DNA from: Aquilaria yunnanensis
Lineage: Eukaryota; Streptophyta; Magnoliopsida; Malvales; Thymelaeaceae
NCBI GenBank assembly: GCA_039654915.1
Contig: CM077598.1
Span: 76,288,041 to 76,352,040, forward strand
Length of the DNA stretch: 64,000 bases
Direction: 5' to 3'
The notes under the pieces were generated by a model. It made no database searches, had not been told where the DNA came from, and saw only the letters and a list, made by a program, of their open reading frames with translations. The first letter of the stretch is position 1. Each line of letters starts with the position of its first letter. Made by a program: the position numbers and the translations under genes. Shown piece by piece: positions 42,763 to 55,982 of this stretch.

Positions 42763-45216
42763 GTGAAAACCGAAGTCCAACGCCTGTTAGACGCTGAAGT
42801 CATCAGGGAGGTCAAATACCCCAAATGGTTAAGCAACGTGGTGATTGCCACAAAAGAACGCAGCAGCAAACTCCGGATGTGCATCGACTTCAGAAACTTG
42901 AACGATGCTTGCCCGAAAGACTCATACCCTCTTCCGCCAATAGACCAACTGGTAGACTCAACTGCCGAATACGGGCTCCTAAGTTTCCTAGACGCCTTCA
43001 GCGGCTACCATCAAATAAGGATGGACCCCGAAGATGAAGAAAAAACCGCCTTCATCACCGAGGGAGGAACATACTGCTACGTCAGGATGCCCGTCAGGCT
43101 TAAAAATGCAGGAGCCACCTACCAAAGGTTGATGAACAAGGTCTTTAAGGACCAAATGGGGAGAAACATGGAGGTGTATGTTGACGATATGATAGTCAAA
43201 CGCAAGCTCCCTCGCAACCACGTTGCAGATCTAGAGGAAACCTTCCAAAAGCTCAGAGCCTTCGGGATTCGTCTCAATCCTGAAAAATGCATGTTCGGGG
43301 TGACCTCGGGAAAGTTCCTTGGGTACATGGTATCCGAAAGAGGCATCGATGCTAACCCCGAAAAAATTAAGGCTCTACTCGAGTTCCGAACTCCTGCCAC
43401 AGTAAAAGATGTGCAGAGACTCACCGGAAGAATAACCTCTCTTAGCAGGTTCATTTCCAGGTACGGAGATAGGTGTCGGCCTTTCTTCAAAGTCCTCACT
43501 AAGGCAGCAAAAAAGGAAGGCAACCTCGGAAGGGATGATCATCCTTGGGATCAAGACTGTCAAAAAGCCTGGGAAGAACTCAAAATATACCTAGCTAGCC
43601 TGCCGACTCTGCAACAACCTCGCGAGGGAGAGCCCCTCGTGTTATACCTCACCGTCACGAAAAAAGCTGTGAGCTCGGTCCTAGTGAAAGAAGAAGGGCC
43701 AAAACAGTGGCCGGTCTACCATGTAAGCAAATCCTTGCATGGCGCCGAAGTCAGGTACCCTCTGCTCGCAGGGAGAAGGCTGCGACCATACTTTCAGGCT
43801 CACCCCATCATCGTCCGAAGTAGCCTACCACTACGGGATGTTATGAGGAAAGTGGATCATTCGGGAAGCCTCTCCAAGTGGTGTATAGAGCTTGGCGAAC
43901 ACGATATCACCTATGAACCTTGGAAGGCCATAAAAGCTCAAGCACTGGCAGAATTCATTGCCGAAATACCCACCACTGAGGACAGTCATCCGGATCTGAA
44001 TGAAGGTGAGCCAGAATGGACCTTACATGTTGACGGAGCCTCGGGTTCTGAACACCAGGGAGCTGGGGTAATTATCAGAGGCCTCGAAGGCCTGGAAGTA
44101 ATGAAGGCTATCAAGTTTAGCTTCAACGTCACTAACAATGTGGCTGAGTATGAAGCCCTCATAGCGGGATTACGATTGGCCAGAAAAATTGGCGTGAGAA
44201 ACTTAAAGGCTCACAGCGATTCCCAGCTAGTAGTTCGGCAGACGGCAGGAGACTATGGGGTGAATGACCCAACCTTGGCAAAATACCACGAGCTGGTAGC
44301 AAAACTCATTCAAGAGTTTGACGCCGTACGGATCGAAAATGTGCCTCAGCGGAAAAACACCGAAGCAGACTGCTTGGCGAAGTCAAAGACCTACACCGAG
44401 GTGCTAGACCATCCGAGCATCTCAGTACTGAGCATAACGACCTCGGGAAAAGGATGGAGGGATCCAATAAAAAGGTACCTCACAGAAAATGTGGTCCCCG
44501 AAGACCCCGGTGACGCTGCAAAACTGCGAAGGCGCTCCGGCCATTTTTTCCTAATCGATGAAGAACTATACCGACAGGGATACGCGAATCCACTACAAAG
44601 ATGTGTGAACGAAGAGGATACTGAAATGATCCTTGAAGAAGTCCACAAAGGCATGTGTGGTTCACACATTGGAACCGATGCCTTGGCAGCGGTGATACTC
44701 CGCCAAGGATACTTCCGGCCTACACTGAGAAAGGACGCAAGGCAGTTCATCCGGAAATGCGGTAGTTGCCAGAGACACGCGAACATCCAGAGGGCACCCT
44801 TGGAAATGGTAACTTCGGCTGACTATCCCTGGCCCTTCACAGTCTGGGGTATAGACCTTATTGGGCCACTCCCCGCAGCGCCCGGAGGCGTGAAATTCTG
44901 CGTGTTAGCAGTAGACTGTTTCTCCAAATGGGTCGAGGCAAAACCGCTAGCAACTATCTCGGCAAAAGAAGTGCAGAAGTTTGTATGGAAGAACATCGTA
45001 TGCAGAGTCGACATACCGAGGGTACTAGTGGCTGATAATGGATCCCAATTCACAGACAAAGGATTCCAGGAATTTATCAGCAACCTCGAAATAAAGATGC
45101 ACTTCACCCAAGTAGCTCACCCCCAAAGCAACGGGCAGGTGGAAGTATCTAACAGGACCATAAAAGATGGCCTGAAAAAGAGACTGGGGGAAGCAAAAGG
45201 GAAATGGCCAGGATAA
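42763..45216 (+). pseudogene. E0 RT, RNase H, second RNase H and integrase core
   Basis: An open stretch of 817 codons in frame with the linker. RT has LDAFSGYHQIRM, an altered VRLKNAGATYQ (normally FGLKN) and intact YVDD at 43177-43188. RNase H lacks nine residues after VRYPLL (QKAIYALVL in N3). The second RNase H is complete (LHVDGASG, NNVAEYEAL, HSDSQLVV, NTEADCLAK). Integrase keeps KCGSCQRH, GIDLIGPLP, VADNGSQF and NGQVEVSNR, and stops at TAA 45214-45216 (GAA to TAA). Confidence 0.85.
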
Positions 45217-45681
45217 CTCCAAAGCGTATTATGGAGTTACCGAATGATGCCCCGAAGAGCCATAGGGGAGACTCCCTTCTCACTCGTCTTCGGAACAGAG
45301 GCCCACATCCCTATCGAGATAGTTAGACCATCAGCATGAGTACAAGTATTTGATGAAGGTGGAAACGACCTCGGCCTAAGAACGAAGCTCGACCTCATCG
45401 GCGAACACAGAGAAATAGCTGAGCTGAGAAGAAAAGCTTTCCAGCAAAGAGTGGCCGCGGCTATAAATTTATGAGCCAGGCCAAAAGAAATCAAGAAAGG
45501 GGACCTCGTTGCTGACTTTGCACCCCGAAAGCCATCCCACGGAGTACTTCGCGCGAACTGGGAAGGACCTTATCTTGTTCTTGCCGAAGTACGAAAAGGC
45601 GTGTACAAACTTGGCGACACTGAAGCCGTAGAATTGAAAAACACTTGGCACTCAGACGCCCTGAAGAAATTCTACGCTTAA
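45217..45681 (+). pseudogene. E0 integrase C-terminal remnant
   Basis: Continues the integrase C-terminal domain up to HSDALKKFYA and TAA at 45679-45681. It contains further stops (near 45337 and 45471) and a short deletion around 45512, where N3 has an LRK segment. Confidence 0.75.
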
Positions 45682-45818
45682 GATGGAGCGGAAGGATTGT
45701 ATTGTACAAAAAATACCCTAAGTACAGAATGTCCTTGAGAAAAATTCTTAAGTGTACAAAATGGTGCAAGACAGAATTCCGTGAAGGTGTTCGCCATGAT
45801 AAAGCGCAGATGTGATTT

Positions 45819-45956
45819 TCCGAAGTCCCTTGAGCCATCACGCTCGGAAAAATGGAAAACAAAAAATCTTGCGAAAGTACTCGCCGCAAAAAGCACAGAA
45901 TAATCTTTTTGTGATTGCAGGTTTCCCGAAGTCTCTTGAGCGAACTTGTTCAGGAC
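45819..45956. repeat. Palindrome-bearing repeats between pol and antisense gene (E0)
   Basis: Two units with the GAGC...GCTC-type core (45821-45850 and 45925-45955), fewer and more decayed than in the other elements. The rest of 45682-46094 holds no gene. Confidence 0.65.
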
Positions 45957-46094
45957 GATGGAAATGCAAAATCTTGCAAAAAGACTTAGCCAAAAAATAT
46001 ATTCATTGAGAATGATCAGGCTTACAAAGAAGAAGTGCCCAAAGAAGGAGCACAAAAATGAAGAGGAAAAAAAGGAAAAGGCCCCTAAAACAGC

Positions 46095-48507
46095 CTAAGG
46101 GTTCTCGGTGTCCCGGGAGCCACCAGCCTCTTTGCCCTTTTCCACCACCTTCGGCGCCGGAATTTTGGAAGGGAGGTTCAGGTGCTCGATTTTTGACCAG
46201 GACCACCGAGGCCCCTCGGGAATGTTCAGAGCTTCTAAAAAATAGAGGTCCAGACCTAGGAACCTCTGAAGGACTTGATGCCGAGCAAGGCAGAACCCGT
46301 CCTGGAAGGCGACCTTAGTCATTTGGTCGGATTTGTCCTTCTCAACCTCAAGGTCCTCGAGCTCGTCCTTCAAATCTGTAACCTCCTTCTTCAGCGCCTT
46401 CATCCTCTTCTTCGCGTCGGGCTCCTTCTTCAAAGACTTGACCTCGGCTTCAAGAGCCTTTTTCTCAGTCACCAACGACCGTATGAGATTGTCAGAATCT
46501 GACTTATCCTTGCGAAGGTCTTGGTTGGCAGCGAGCATCCCCGCCACCTGATCGCCGAGGTCAGCAAACTTCTGGGAGGAGTCCTTCTAAAGATCTTCCT
46601 TTTCCTTTCAGAACTCCTCCCGAAGGGCAGCAACTTCTTTCTTCGCAGCATCTGCCAGCTGCTGGTTCTTGGCGGTCAATTCCGAGCACGTGACTTTTTC
46701 TTTTTCTAAGGCCTCTAAGGCCGAAGCTCGGAACGTCGTCTGCCTGGCCACCCAAACTCGAAGAAAGCCGGCGTACCCCAGCAGCTGCGAAAAGATGAAT
46801 GCAAGGTCAGTAAGAGCCAAGCACTTAGGAAAAATTGAAGGGAAAAAGGTGTGAAGAGCATACCTGAGCAGCATGCTCGGTAACTTTCGCGGCGAGGGTG
46901 CCTGGATGGGCCGCCGCAATAGCCTTGAAGGAGGCCTCTGTAAGCACCCCCTTCGAAATCTGCTTCGCCATTTCAGGACAGTCCTCGGAGTACAAGTTCA
47001 TGTCCTCCGTGAATGTCCAGAAAGGCTCTTTGGGTATCTTCCCTTGCGAGACTTTGGCATCACGAAGGGCCCGCATCTTCGCGTGTTCGGCCGCCCAGTT
47101 CGGAGTAAGCAACTCCCCTGCATGGCGAAAATGAGAAGCAGGTCAGAGAAAAAGGAAATTTCAGAGAAAACAAAAGAGCCATACTTGTTCTGAAAACAAC
47201 AAACCTGGCGGCACTTCGACCACGACGTCCTCGGAGTCCTGAGACTCCTCGGTCAAAATCCCCTTGCCTTTCTTCCTGCGCCGCTCCTCGGCAGAAGGAG
47301 CCTCTACCATGGCCTCCAGAAGGGCCTGCGGCGTGGAAGGGCTCTGGGGAGGCACGTCGGCGGAAGGGACCTCGGCAGCAGCCTCGGGCGGCGGAATCTC
47401 GGCTGCCCCAGGCTCATCGACAGCCTCCTCGAAAATTTCTTGCTGAGGAAGCTGGGCAGTTTTCTTTGCCTGTTTCACCGAAGGACCAGCGCCAGTAGAC
47501 TTTCCGCCTTCGGCAAGCCGCCTTCTTTGTCTGATCGCCCTTCTCCACCTGGTCGGAGAAAAGGGACTTGTAGAATGCAGCAGTCCCGTCCCCCATCTCT
47601 GAAAAAGAAAAAAGACATCAGCATAAGTCCGAGGGAAAAACTGCAAGGGAGTAGAGGATAATGTACTTTCGAAAAGCATTTCGAAAGAAACTTCCTCCCG
47701 AAGGAGCTGCACCAACCAGGAGTCCTTCCCGGCGATAGCAGGAGCTGGCATCTCAAGGTCAGTCTCATGCTCCTTGACCACCCCTAACTCCCGAAGGACC
47801 TCTTCGGTCATCAACCTCCAGTTAATGGGGAAGGGGTAGAGGGAGCGTGGAGCGACCTCGGGAGCCCAGTCAGAGACGGCTCGAATACGTCCGTCGAAGT
47901 CCTCGAACACGGGAGCCAACTCTGGAGTCAGCAGTATCCTCAGATCAACGACGTCCACATCCAGCTTTCCCCGAGCCCATTTGGTCGGAACATACGACCA
48001 GGCCTCATCTATCTTCAGGCAGAAGAATTTCTGTTGCCACCCTCACCAATTGTCCTTAGTGGCAAAAGTGAACATGAATTTTTTGCTCCCGGTTCCCCGA
48101 GGTAGCATGAAATAGAAGCCACCCTTCGGGACCATGAAGAGCTTGTAGTACCACATGAAAATTAAAAAATGGGGTTTTATCCCGAAGACGCCACACATAC
48201 AGAGGAAGGCGTTAAAATAGCAGTACGAGTTCGGGGGAAGCTGATTCACAGCAATGCCATGAAATTGGCAGAACTCGCAAACCATCTTCGGGGGAGGATA
48301 CCGAAGTCCGGCCTTCAGCTGGGCTCAAAAAATGGTAACCTCAGTACTATGGTTTGAAAAAGCATAGTGGTCAGGTCGTGGCAGCCGGATAATGGCGTAA
48401 GAAGGAAGAAAGAACTTCTTCTTCCACCTCTGTAATTTTTTAGGGGTGCTGCAACAAGGATGAGATAAAAGAGGCTGCCAGCTCTCAGGGATAGGCATTG
48501 TGGACAG
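46095..48507 (-). pseudogene. E0 antisense gene, four exons, several breaks
   Basis: Inferred exons are 48507-47667, 47598-47205, 47117-46864 and 46784-46095. The ancestral start codon at 48507 is CTG; the next in-frame ATG is 48498. Exon 1 counted from 48507 is 841 bp, as in the other families. Stops are TGA at 48327-48325 (codon 61, same change as N1) and TGA at 48045-48043 in the SWRGW motif. The exon 1 donor is GTACAT instead of GTGAGT, exon 2 has a one-base insertion, and exon 4 has an in-frame-type stop near 46589. The coiled-coil C-terminus is still recognisable. Confidence 0.78.
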
Positions 48508-48755
48508 AAAAACGAGTTCGGAAAAAGGAAAGAAAACAACTTCCGGAAAAAACTCAAAAAAATAGAGGTATCAAAAGACTCTGGAAAGAAAAACCCACCA
48601 AAACACTTGCCAAAATCGGAGGTCGCCGTCGTAAAAGGTTGCCGGAAAAAGCTCTGTTAAAACAGCTCCGCCGTAAAAGCAAGAGAAAGCGCACAGAAAA
48701 GGGCAAGCAGGGAAAAAGCAGAAGCAAAAGCAAAAGGGGCTATGACGGAATGGGC

Positions 48756-48876
48756 TACTTATAGGCCAAGGGTGGGTAACTGAACCGACGTCATAAGTGC
48801 CCTTTGAAGGCGAACCGTCGCCATAACTGCACTCTGCGCCTGAAAAGACACACTCTCTATAAACGACGCAACTCTC
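48756..48876 (-). promoter_or_regulatory. Promoter of the E0 antisense gene, split by N3
   Basis: TATA-like TATAAGTA at 48756-48763 (minus strand) and palindrome GGCGA-N4-TCGCC at 48809-48822, 56 bp apart. The G-box counterpart (CAGGTG) is at 60061-60066, on the far side of N3. With N3 removed it lies 137 bp from the TATA centre, exactly as in the other families. N3 therefore separated the core promoter from its upstream site. Confidence 0.7.
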
Positions 48877-49743
48877 TGATAGCCAAAGGCTGTCGCCTCA
48901 ATCTGGCCGAATACCCTGCCACAACAACGGCCAGAAGAACTGGCGCTTCCCGGGAATAGGTGGAATCATGCACCTCGGGAGATAGCCTGAGAGCTCCGAG
49001 CCTCGGCACGCCAGTAAAACTTGAGGACTCCATTCGCCCCCCAAGGTTGTGAAGAACGCGCCTTCGGAAAAGTGGCACCAGACATTGCTGCCCGAATATG
49101 ATATCCCCGAAGGCGGAACCCCCTGGAACTGGGAACCCCCGAACTGAGGGTAGGCTTCCCGAAGAGGCTTTGACCGAACTAGAGGACGACCTCGCCCAGG
49201 GACCTCGGGAGTACGGCAGGCGCATTTAAGGAAGCATTTAAGGAAGCCTCTGACACGTCCCACCACAGACGTAAAAAGTCGCCCTGACGCGCAGACGCCA
49301 TCAGAATCATATCATGGCCCGTCTCAGCACAAGGCTCGAGGCCATCTAGTTACCAACTATCTGTCCCCTACGCCCAGACGTTCAGGAGCATCCGACCGCA
49401 CATGTGTCATGATCTGAACGGGCTAGGTATTCCTATATACACAGGAAATAAATACTTGACAGGAGGTTGGCAGGCCGGAGATACAGCTCCCATACTCTGA
49501 GAAGATACCAGGCGAGACTTTTCTGCCTTTCTCTTTGAGCTAGTGACTTTCTCCTTCTTCCGGCCACCACTGACTTGGGCGTCGGAGGCTCCCCCCCCGG
49601 AAAAACACTCCGGGGGCCTCCTAACCCTGTTTACCAGTTTTCCAGGTACTCTCCTTGAGGCGATCCACCTTCCAGGCGTTCTTCCTCCTAGAAGTCTCCT
49701 CAACAGTCATCATGACTCACAACGATGAGGCCCTGGGCCATCA
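48877..49743 (+). repeat. N3 5' LTR
   Basis: 867 bp, TGATAGCC to GGCCATCA. The G-box is changed to CATGTG near 49401. The gag ATG (49712) is inside. Confidence 0.93.
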
Positions 49744-50809
49744 TTTGGCGCCGTCTGTGGGAACCCGCTCGCAGATTGCCGTCGTTGAGACTCGGCGTTC
49801 TAAGGACAAGGGACTCCCAAGGTCCTCGTCCGCGCCTGAGATACAACCGGCTGCTGAGCAGACACTCCCAGAGACTTCTACGCCCGAGGAGGACCGCCCT
49901 CTGGTAATCACCATGAGCTTCTTGAGGGACTTTCAGCGCTCGGTCGTTGCTGAAATGACTCAGCAGATCGACCGAAGATGGCCACAGCAGTCACAGGCCC
50001 AGAAACCCTCCTCATCAACACGCCCTCGGGAGAGAAGCCCCAAGTCTACACACCGCAGTTCAGAAAGTGGAGATCCTCGCGGAGAATCATCCACAGAAGA
50101 TATAGCCCTCGGGAAACGGCCTGTGGGACAAACCGGGTCCAAGCGACCGAGAGTCTCACAGCGAAGCAGTTCGTCCCCCGAGGCGAGGGCCCTGACCCCT
50201 CCGCGCCGAACTCGCTCCCCGAAAAGGCGCCGTCGATCACCCTCCCGCGAAAATGGTCCTAGCGCCACTGCGCTTATGGAAAGGATATTGGCACGGCTGG
50301 ACAGAGTGGAAAAGCAAGTGACCAGAAAACCCGTTTGGGACAGGCTGTCGGGGGCGTTATACGAAGATGGCTCCCCGTTTATTCGCACCGTCGTTGAGGC
50401 AGCTATGCCAGGCGACTTCAGAGTGCCTAGGCTGGAGATCTATGATGGCCGGACTGATCCACAGGCCCATCTGACGAAGTACAGGCGGAGCATGATAATG
50501 CACGGAGCTGATGACGCTACCATGTGCAAATGCTTTGAAGTCACCCTCACGGGCCCAGCAACAGCATGGTACAATTCGTTGCCCCCAGGGACTATCACTG
50601 AGTTTCAGGAGTTGTCCACAGCCTTTACCCAGCAGTTCATTGGGAGCAGGCCGACGGCCAAAATGCCTGTACAAGATGTTCGACATAGAGCAGAGAAACG
50701 GAGAGACGATCCGAGACTATGTCGAACGATTCAACAGGGAAGCACTCAGCGTCCCGGACTTCCGGCCCGAAATCCGCATCCTCGCTATGACACGGGGCCT
50801 TCGGCGTGA
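49712..50809 (+). pseudogene. N3 gag, frameshifted
   Basis: It starts at ATG 49712 in the LTR and reads through the primer-binding site. It has an R/S-rich basic region, then the capsid-like region HLTKYRRSMIMHGADDATM and TAWYNSLPPG. Just after KMPVQ an extra base (GTACAAGATG where E0 has GTTCAGATG, about 50670) shifts the frame, and translation ends at 50809. The correct frame continues in the next entry. Confidence 0.85.
49746..49762 (+). other. N3 primer-binding site
   Basis: TGGCGCCGTCTGTGGGA, two bases after the LTR end. Confidence 0.82.
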
Positions 50810-53800
50810 CTCACAGCTGTTCTACGAGTTCTCAAAGGACCCCCCGGAGACCCTCGGAGAATTTTACCGAAGGGCAGAGCAGCACATGACAGCCGAGGAA
50901 TTGAGGATGGCGGGGCCGAAGTCTGATCATCACCGCGCCGAAGGGTCCAGCCAGCAAGCTCGGTATCTTTCTGAACACACAGGTCGACCACGGCGAATGC
51001 GAGGAAAGAAACCTCAAAGTTTCACACCCTTGAGCACGACACGGACCAACATTCTCATGGCGCTGGAAAGGCAAGGGACGCAGATTCGGCGGCCAAAGGC
51101 CATGGCCGCCGATAATAAGAAGAATGCCAAGAAGTTCTGCCAGTTTCATCGCGACCACGGTCATGACACCGAAGACTGCTTCCAGCTGAAGAAGTACATA
51201 GAGTCACTGATCAAACAGGGCCAACTTCGCAAGTATCTGTGGATGCCCTCCCCAAAAGGCAGAAAAGAGGAGGAAGAGAGGGCCGAAAACGAGGACTATG
51301 ACTCCGACAGGCGGAGAAACAGAAGTCCAAAAAGGCGCCTTCCACCTCCAGTAGGGGTCATCCAAACCATCACCACGGGGCTCCCATCCTCGGAAAGAAA
51401 GCGGAAGGCCAGAGAAATTGCGGTTATGGAGTATCAAAGTCCATCAAAGAAATTGGCTCGCAAAGATGGCTCCACTGTCGTCTTCCCCCACGACGACCCG
51501 CTGCTGATAATGGCGAGAATAGGGAACTGGGACGTCAAGAGAGTGTTGCTTGATGATGGCTCAAATGCTGACGTCCTATTCTCGCATTTACTGCCAAGCT
51601 TGGGCATCACCAGCAGCGAGCTGAAACCTGTCACCACGCCCACCTTCAGCGTTGCGCCATCCGAACTACCCGTCCTCGGATGGATCGACCTCCCTTTGAT
51701 GATGAAAGGCACTTCGGTAGACGGAGTAGCTGAGTCGTACGCGTCCACAATGGCAAGATTCATCGTCATGGATGTCCCGTCTTCGTACAACGCCATCCTT
51801 GGAAGGCAGACTCAGGGGAACCTGCACATTCGCCCCGATGTGAAGTACTTGACTGTCACATTCGCCACCAAGGATGGAGATGCAGAGGTCTTCATCGACC
51901 AAGCCGAGGTAAGAAAGGTGTTTGTAAAAACACGAAAGGCTCCGGCAAACAGCTCTACACAAACGGTGGAGGCAAAGGCGCAGGAGAAAGGCAAAGAAGG
52001 AGATCCCGCAGAAGCAGAAACGAAAGCAGTAGATCTTGTCCCAGGACAATCTACCCGAATAAGGAAGAGCTTGGCCAAAGGTGATAAGGAAAATCTTGTA
52101 TCCTTTCTGCTAAAAAATAAAGATCTGTTTGCCTACTCGCCGAAAGACATGCCAGGAGTGAACCCTGGCATAATACAGCACAGCCTCAAAGTAAGCCCGG
52201 AAGCAAAACCTATCAGGCAAAAGAAACGAAGCATCTCAGCCCACAAAAGCAACTTTGTGAAAACCGAAGTCCAGCGCCTATTGGATGCTGAAGTTATCAG
52301 GGAGGTAAAATACCCCGAATGGTTAAGCAACGTGGTCATTGCCACAAAAGAAGGTAGCAGCAAACTCCGGATGTGCATTGATTTCAGAAACTTGAACGAT
52401 GCTTGCCCGAAAGACTCATTTCCCCTCCCGCCAATAGATCAACTGGTAGATTCAACGGCCGAATATGGGCTCCTGAGCTTCCTAGATGCCTTCAGCGGCT
52501 ACCATCAGATAAGGATGGACCCGGAAGATGAAGAGAAAACTGCCTTCATCACCGAGGGAGGAACGTACTGCTATATCAGAATGCCCTTCGGGCTGAAAAA
52601 TGCAGGAGCCACCTACCAGAGACTGATGAACAAGGTCTTTAAAGACCAAATGGGGAGAAACATGGAAGTATATGTTGACGATATGATAGTAAAAAGCAAG
52701 CTGCCCGGCTACCACGTTGCAGATTTGGAGGAAACCTTCCAAAAGCTCAGAGCCTTCGGGATTCGCCTTAACCCCGAGAAGTGTATCTTCGGGGTGACGT
52801 CGGGAAAATTCCTTGGGTACATGGTATCCGAAAGAGGCATCGACACCAATCCTGAGAAGATTAAGGCTCTACTTGAGTTCCGAACTCCTGCCACAGTGAA
52901 AGACGTGCAGAGACTAATCGGAAGAATAACCTCTCTGAGCAGGTTTATTTCCAGGTACGGAGATAGGTGTCGACCTTTCTTCAAAATCCTCACAAAGGCA
53001 GCAAAGATGGAAGGCGACCTCGGAAGAAACAATCATCCCTGGGAAGGAGATTGCCAAAAGGCCTGGGAAGAACTCAAAGTCTACCTGGCCAGCCTGCCGA
53101 CTCTGCGGCAACCTCGGGTGGGAAAACCCCTCGTACTGTACCTCGCCGTCACAGAAAAGGCCGTGAGCTCGGTCCTGATAAAAGAAGAAGGGCCGAAACA
53201 ATGGCCGGTCTACTACGTCAGCAAGTCCCTGCACGGCGCCGAGGTCAGGTACCCTTTGCTTCAAAAAGCTATATACGCCTTGGTGCTTGCAGGAAGAAGG
53301 CTGCGACCATATTTCCAGGCTCACCCCATCATCGTCCGAAGTAGTCTACCACTACGGGATGTCATGAAGAGAGTTGATCATTCGGGAAGGCTCTCCAAGT
53401 GGTGCATAGAGCTTGGCGAACACGAAATCACGTATGAGCCTCGGAAGGCCATAAAAGCCCAAGCATTGGCAGATTTTATCGCCGAAATACCCACCACTGA
53501 GGAGAACCACTCAGATCCGAAAGAAGGTGAGCCAGAATGGACCTTGCATGTTGACGGAGCCTCGGGGTCCGAACACCAGGGAGCTGGAATAGTTATCAGA
53601 GGACCCGAAGGCCTAGAGGTGATGAAGGCTATCAAGTTCAGCTTCAACGTCACCAATAATGTGGCTGAGTATGAAGCCCTCATAGCGGGATTACGCTTGG
53701 CCAGAAAGATTGGCGTGAGAAACTTAAGGGCTCACAGCGATTCCCAGCTGGTAGTTCGGCAGACGGCAGGAGATTATGGGGCGAAGGACCCCATCTTGGC

Positions 53801-54590
53801 AAAATACCACGAGCTGGTAAGAAAACTCATCCAAGAGTTTGACGCCGTACGGATCGAAAATGTACCCCGGCGGAATAACACTGAGGCAGATTGCTTAGCA
53901 AAGTCCAAAACATACACCGAGGTGCTAGACCATCCAAGCATCTCCGTGCTAAGCGTAACGACCTCGGGAATGGGGTGGAAGGACCCCATAAAGAGATACC
54001 TCGCAGAGAATGAGCTTCCCGAAGACGCCGGCAATGCTGCAAGACTGCGAAGACGCGCCGGAAGATTCTTCCTGATTGGTGAAGAGTTATATCGGCAAGG
54101 ATATGCAAATCTGCTGCAGAGATGTGTGGGCGAAGAGGATACTGAGATGGTCCTCGAAGAAGTCCACGAAGGCATGTGCGGCTCGCACATTGGAACTGAT
54201 GCCCTTGCAGCAGTGATACTCCGCCAAGGATACTTCTGGCCTACCCTGAGAAAGGACGCAAGGCAGTTCGTCCAGAAGTGCGGTAGTTGCCAGAGACATG
54301 CAAAAATCCAGAGGATACCCTCGGAAATGGTAACGTCGGCAGACTATCCTTGGCCCTTCGCAGTCTGGGGTATAGACCTCATTGGGCCACTCCCCACAGC
54401 GCCCGGAGGCGTGAAATTCTGCGTGGTAGCAGTGGACTATTTCTCAAAGTGGGTAGAGGCAGAACCACTAGCAACTATCTCGGCAAAAGAAGTGCAGAAG
54501 TTCGTATGGAAAAACATCGTATGCAGATTTGGCATACCGAGGGTACTAGTAGCTGATAATGGATCCCAGTTCATAGACAAAGGATTCTAG
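50673..54590 (+). pseudogene. N3 gag C-terminus and pol as one frame
   Basis: A single frame carries everything from the end of gag to the integrase core, so gag and pol appear fused in this family. Zinc motif CX2HX4HX4C at 51138-51179, protease DDGS at 51552-51563, RT YVDD at 52671-52682. First RNase H follows, then second RNase H with Asp 53553, Glu 53667 and Asp 53739. Integrase Asp codons are at 54375 and 54555. TAG at 54588-54590 replaces Gln (CAG in N1) just before the third catalytic residue. The frame is open upstream to 50511, but true translation there would use the gag frame. Confidence 0.87.
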
Positions 54591-55211
54591 GAATTCATCA
54601 GCGACCTCGGAATAAAGATGCACTTCGCCCCAGTAGCTCACCCCCAAAGCAATGGGCAGGTGGAAGTATCAAACAGGACCATAAAAGATGGCCTGAAAAA
54701 GAGACTTGGGGAAGCCAAGGGGAAATGGCCAGGAGAACTCCAAAGTGTATTGTGGAGCTACCGAACGACGCCACGAAGAGCCACAGGGGAAACTCCCTTC
54801 TCACTCGTCTTCGGAACAGAGGCCATTATCCCAATAGAGATAGTTCAGCCTTCAATACGGGTGCAAGTATTTGATGAAGGCGGAAACGACCTCGGTCTGA
54901 GAACCAAGCTCGACCTTGTGGCCGAACACAGAGAAATAGCCGAGCTGAGAAGAAAAGCTTTCCAGCAAAGAGTGGCCGCGGCTATCAACTTAAAAGCCAG
55001 GCCAAAAGAAATCAAAAAAGGAGACCTCGTTCTCCGAAAGGCCGACTTTGCACCCCGAAGGCCATCTCACGGAGTACTTCGCGCAAATTGGGAAGGACCT
55101 TATCTGGTTCTCGCCGAAGTACGAAAAGGCGTGTACAAGCTTGGCGACGCCGAAGGCGTAGAATTGAAAAACACTTGGCATTCAGACGCCCTGAAAAAAT
55201 TCTACGCCTAA
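54591..55211 (+). pseudogene. N3 integrase, part after the stop
   Basis: Same frame as the preceding pol. It holds the catalytic Glu (codon 54663, 36 codons after the second Asp) in NGQVEVSNR, the basic C-terminal domain and the normal end HSDALKKFYA with TAA at 55209-55211. No further stop. Confidence 0.87.
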
Positions 55212-55361
55212 GGTTGAGCGGAAGAAGTATATTGTACAAGAAATATTCTAAGTACAGAATGGTCTAGAGAAGAATGGTCTTGAGAAAAATTTTCAAGTAT
55301 ACCAAATTGTCCAAGACAGATTTCCGCGAAAGTGCTCGCCACGAAAAAAGCGGTTGTGACT

Positions 55362-55849
55362 TCCCGAAGCCCCTTGAGCCACTATGCTCGGGAAAAATGG
55401 GAAACAAGAATCTTGCAAAGGTACTCAGCATAATCAGTGCAGAGAAAATTTTCCGAACACCCTTGAGCGAACATGCTCGGGAGAAAGGGAAAGCAAGAAT
55501 CTCGCAAAAGTACACGCCAAAACAAAAGCAGAGGTAATTTCCGAACACCCTTGAGCGAACGTGCTCGGGAAAAAGGGAATGAGCAATCTCGTGAAGATTT
55601 TCCTAAGTCCCTTGAGCAAATATGCTCGGGACAATAGGAAGACAGAAAAATTTGGCTAAAGGTTTTCCGAAGGCCCTTGAGCGAACATGTTCGGGATAAA
55701 AGGAAACAAAAAGCTTGCAAAAGACTTAGCCAAATTTTTACAAATTTTCCAGAAAGTCTCTTGAGCGAGCACGCTCGGGACAAAGGAAGGTAAAAAGTTT
55801 CTTTGGTTGCAGGTTTTCCGAAAGTCTCTTGAAGCGAACGTGTTCGGGA
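55362..55849. repeat. Palindrome-bearing repeat array between pol and antisense gene (N3)
   Basis: Seven units as in N1 with few point differences. One unit that reads TTGAAGCAAACG in N1 keeps GCGAACG here. Confidence 0.78.
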
Positions 55850-55982
55850 CAGTGGAAATGAAGAAACTTACAAGAAAGGACTTAGCCGAAAAGATTGTTC
55901 ATTTAGAGCAAACGCTGCCTTACAAAAGAAGTGTCCAAAGAAGGAGCACGAAGGAGAAAAATAAGAGGAGCCCTAAAACAAA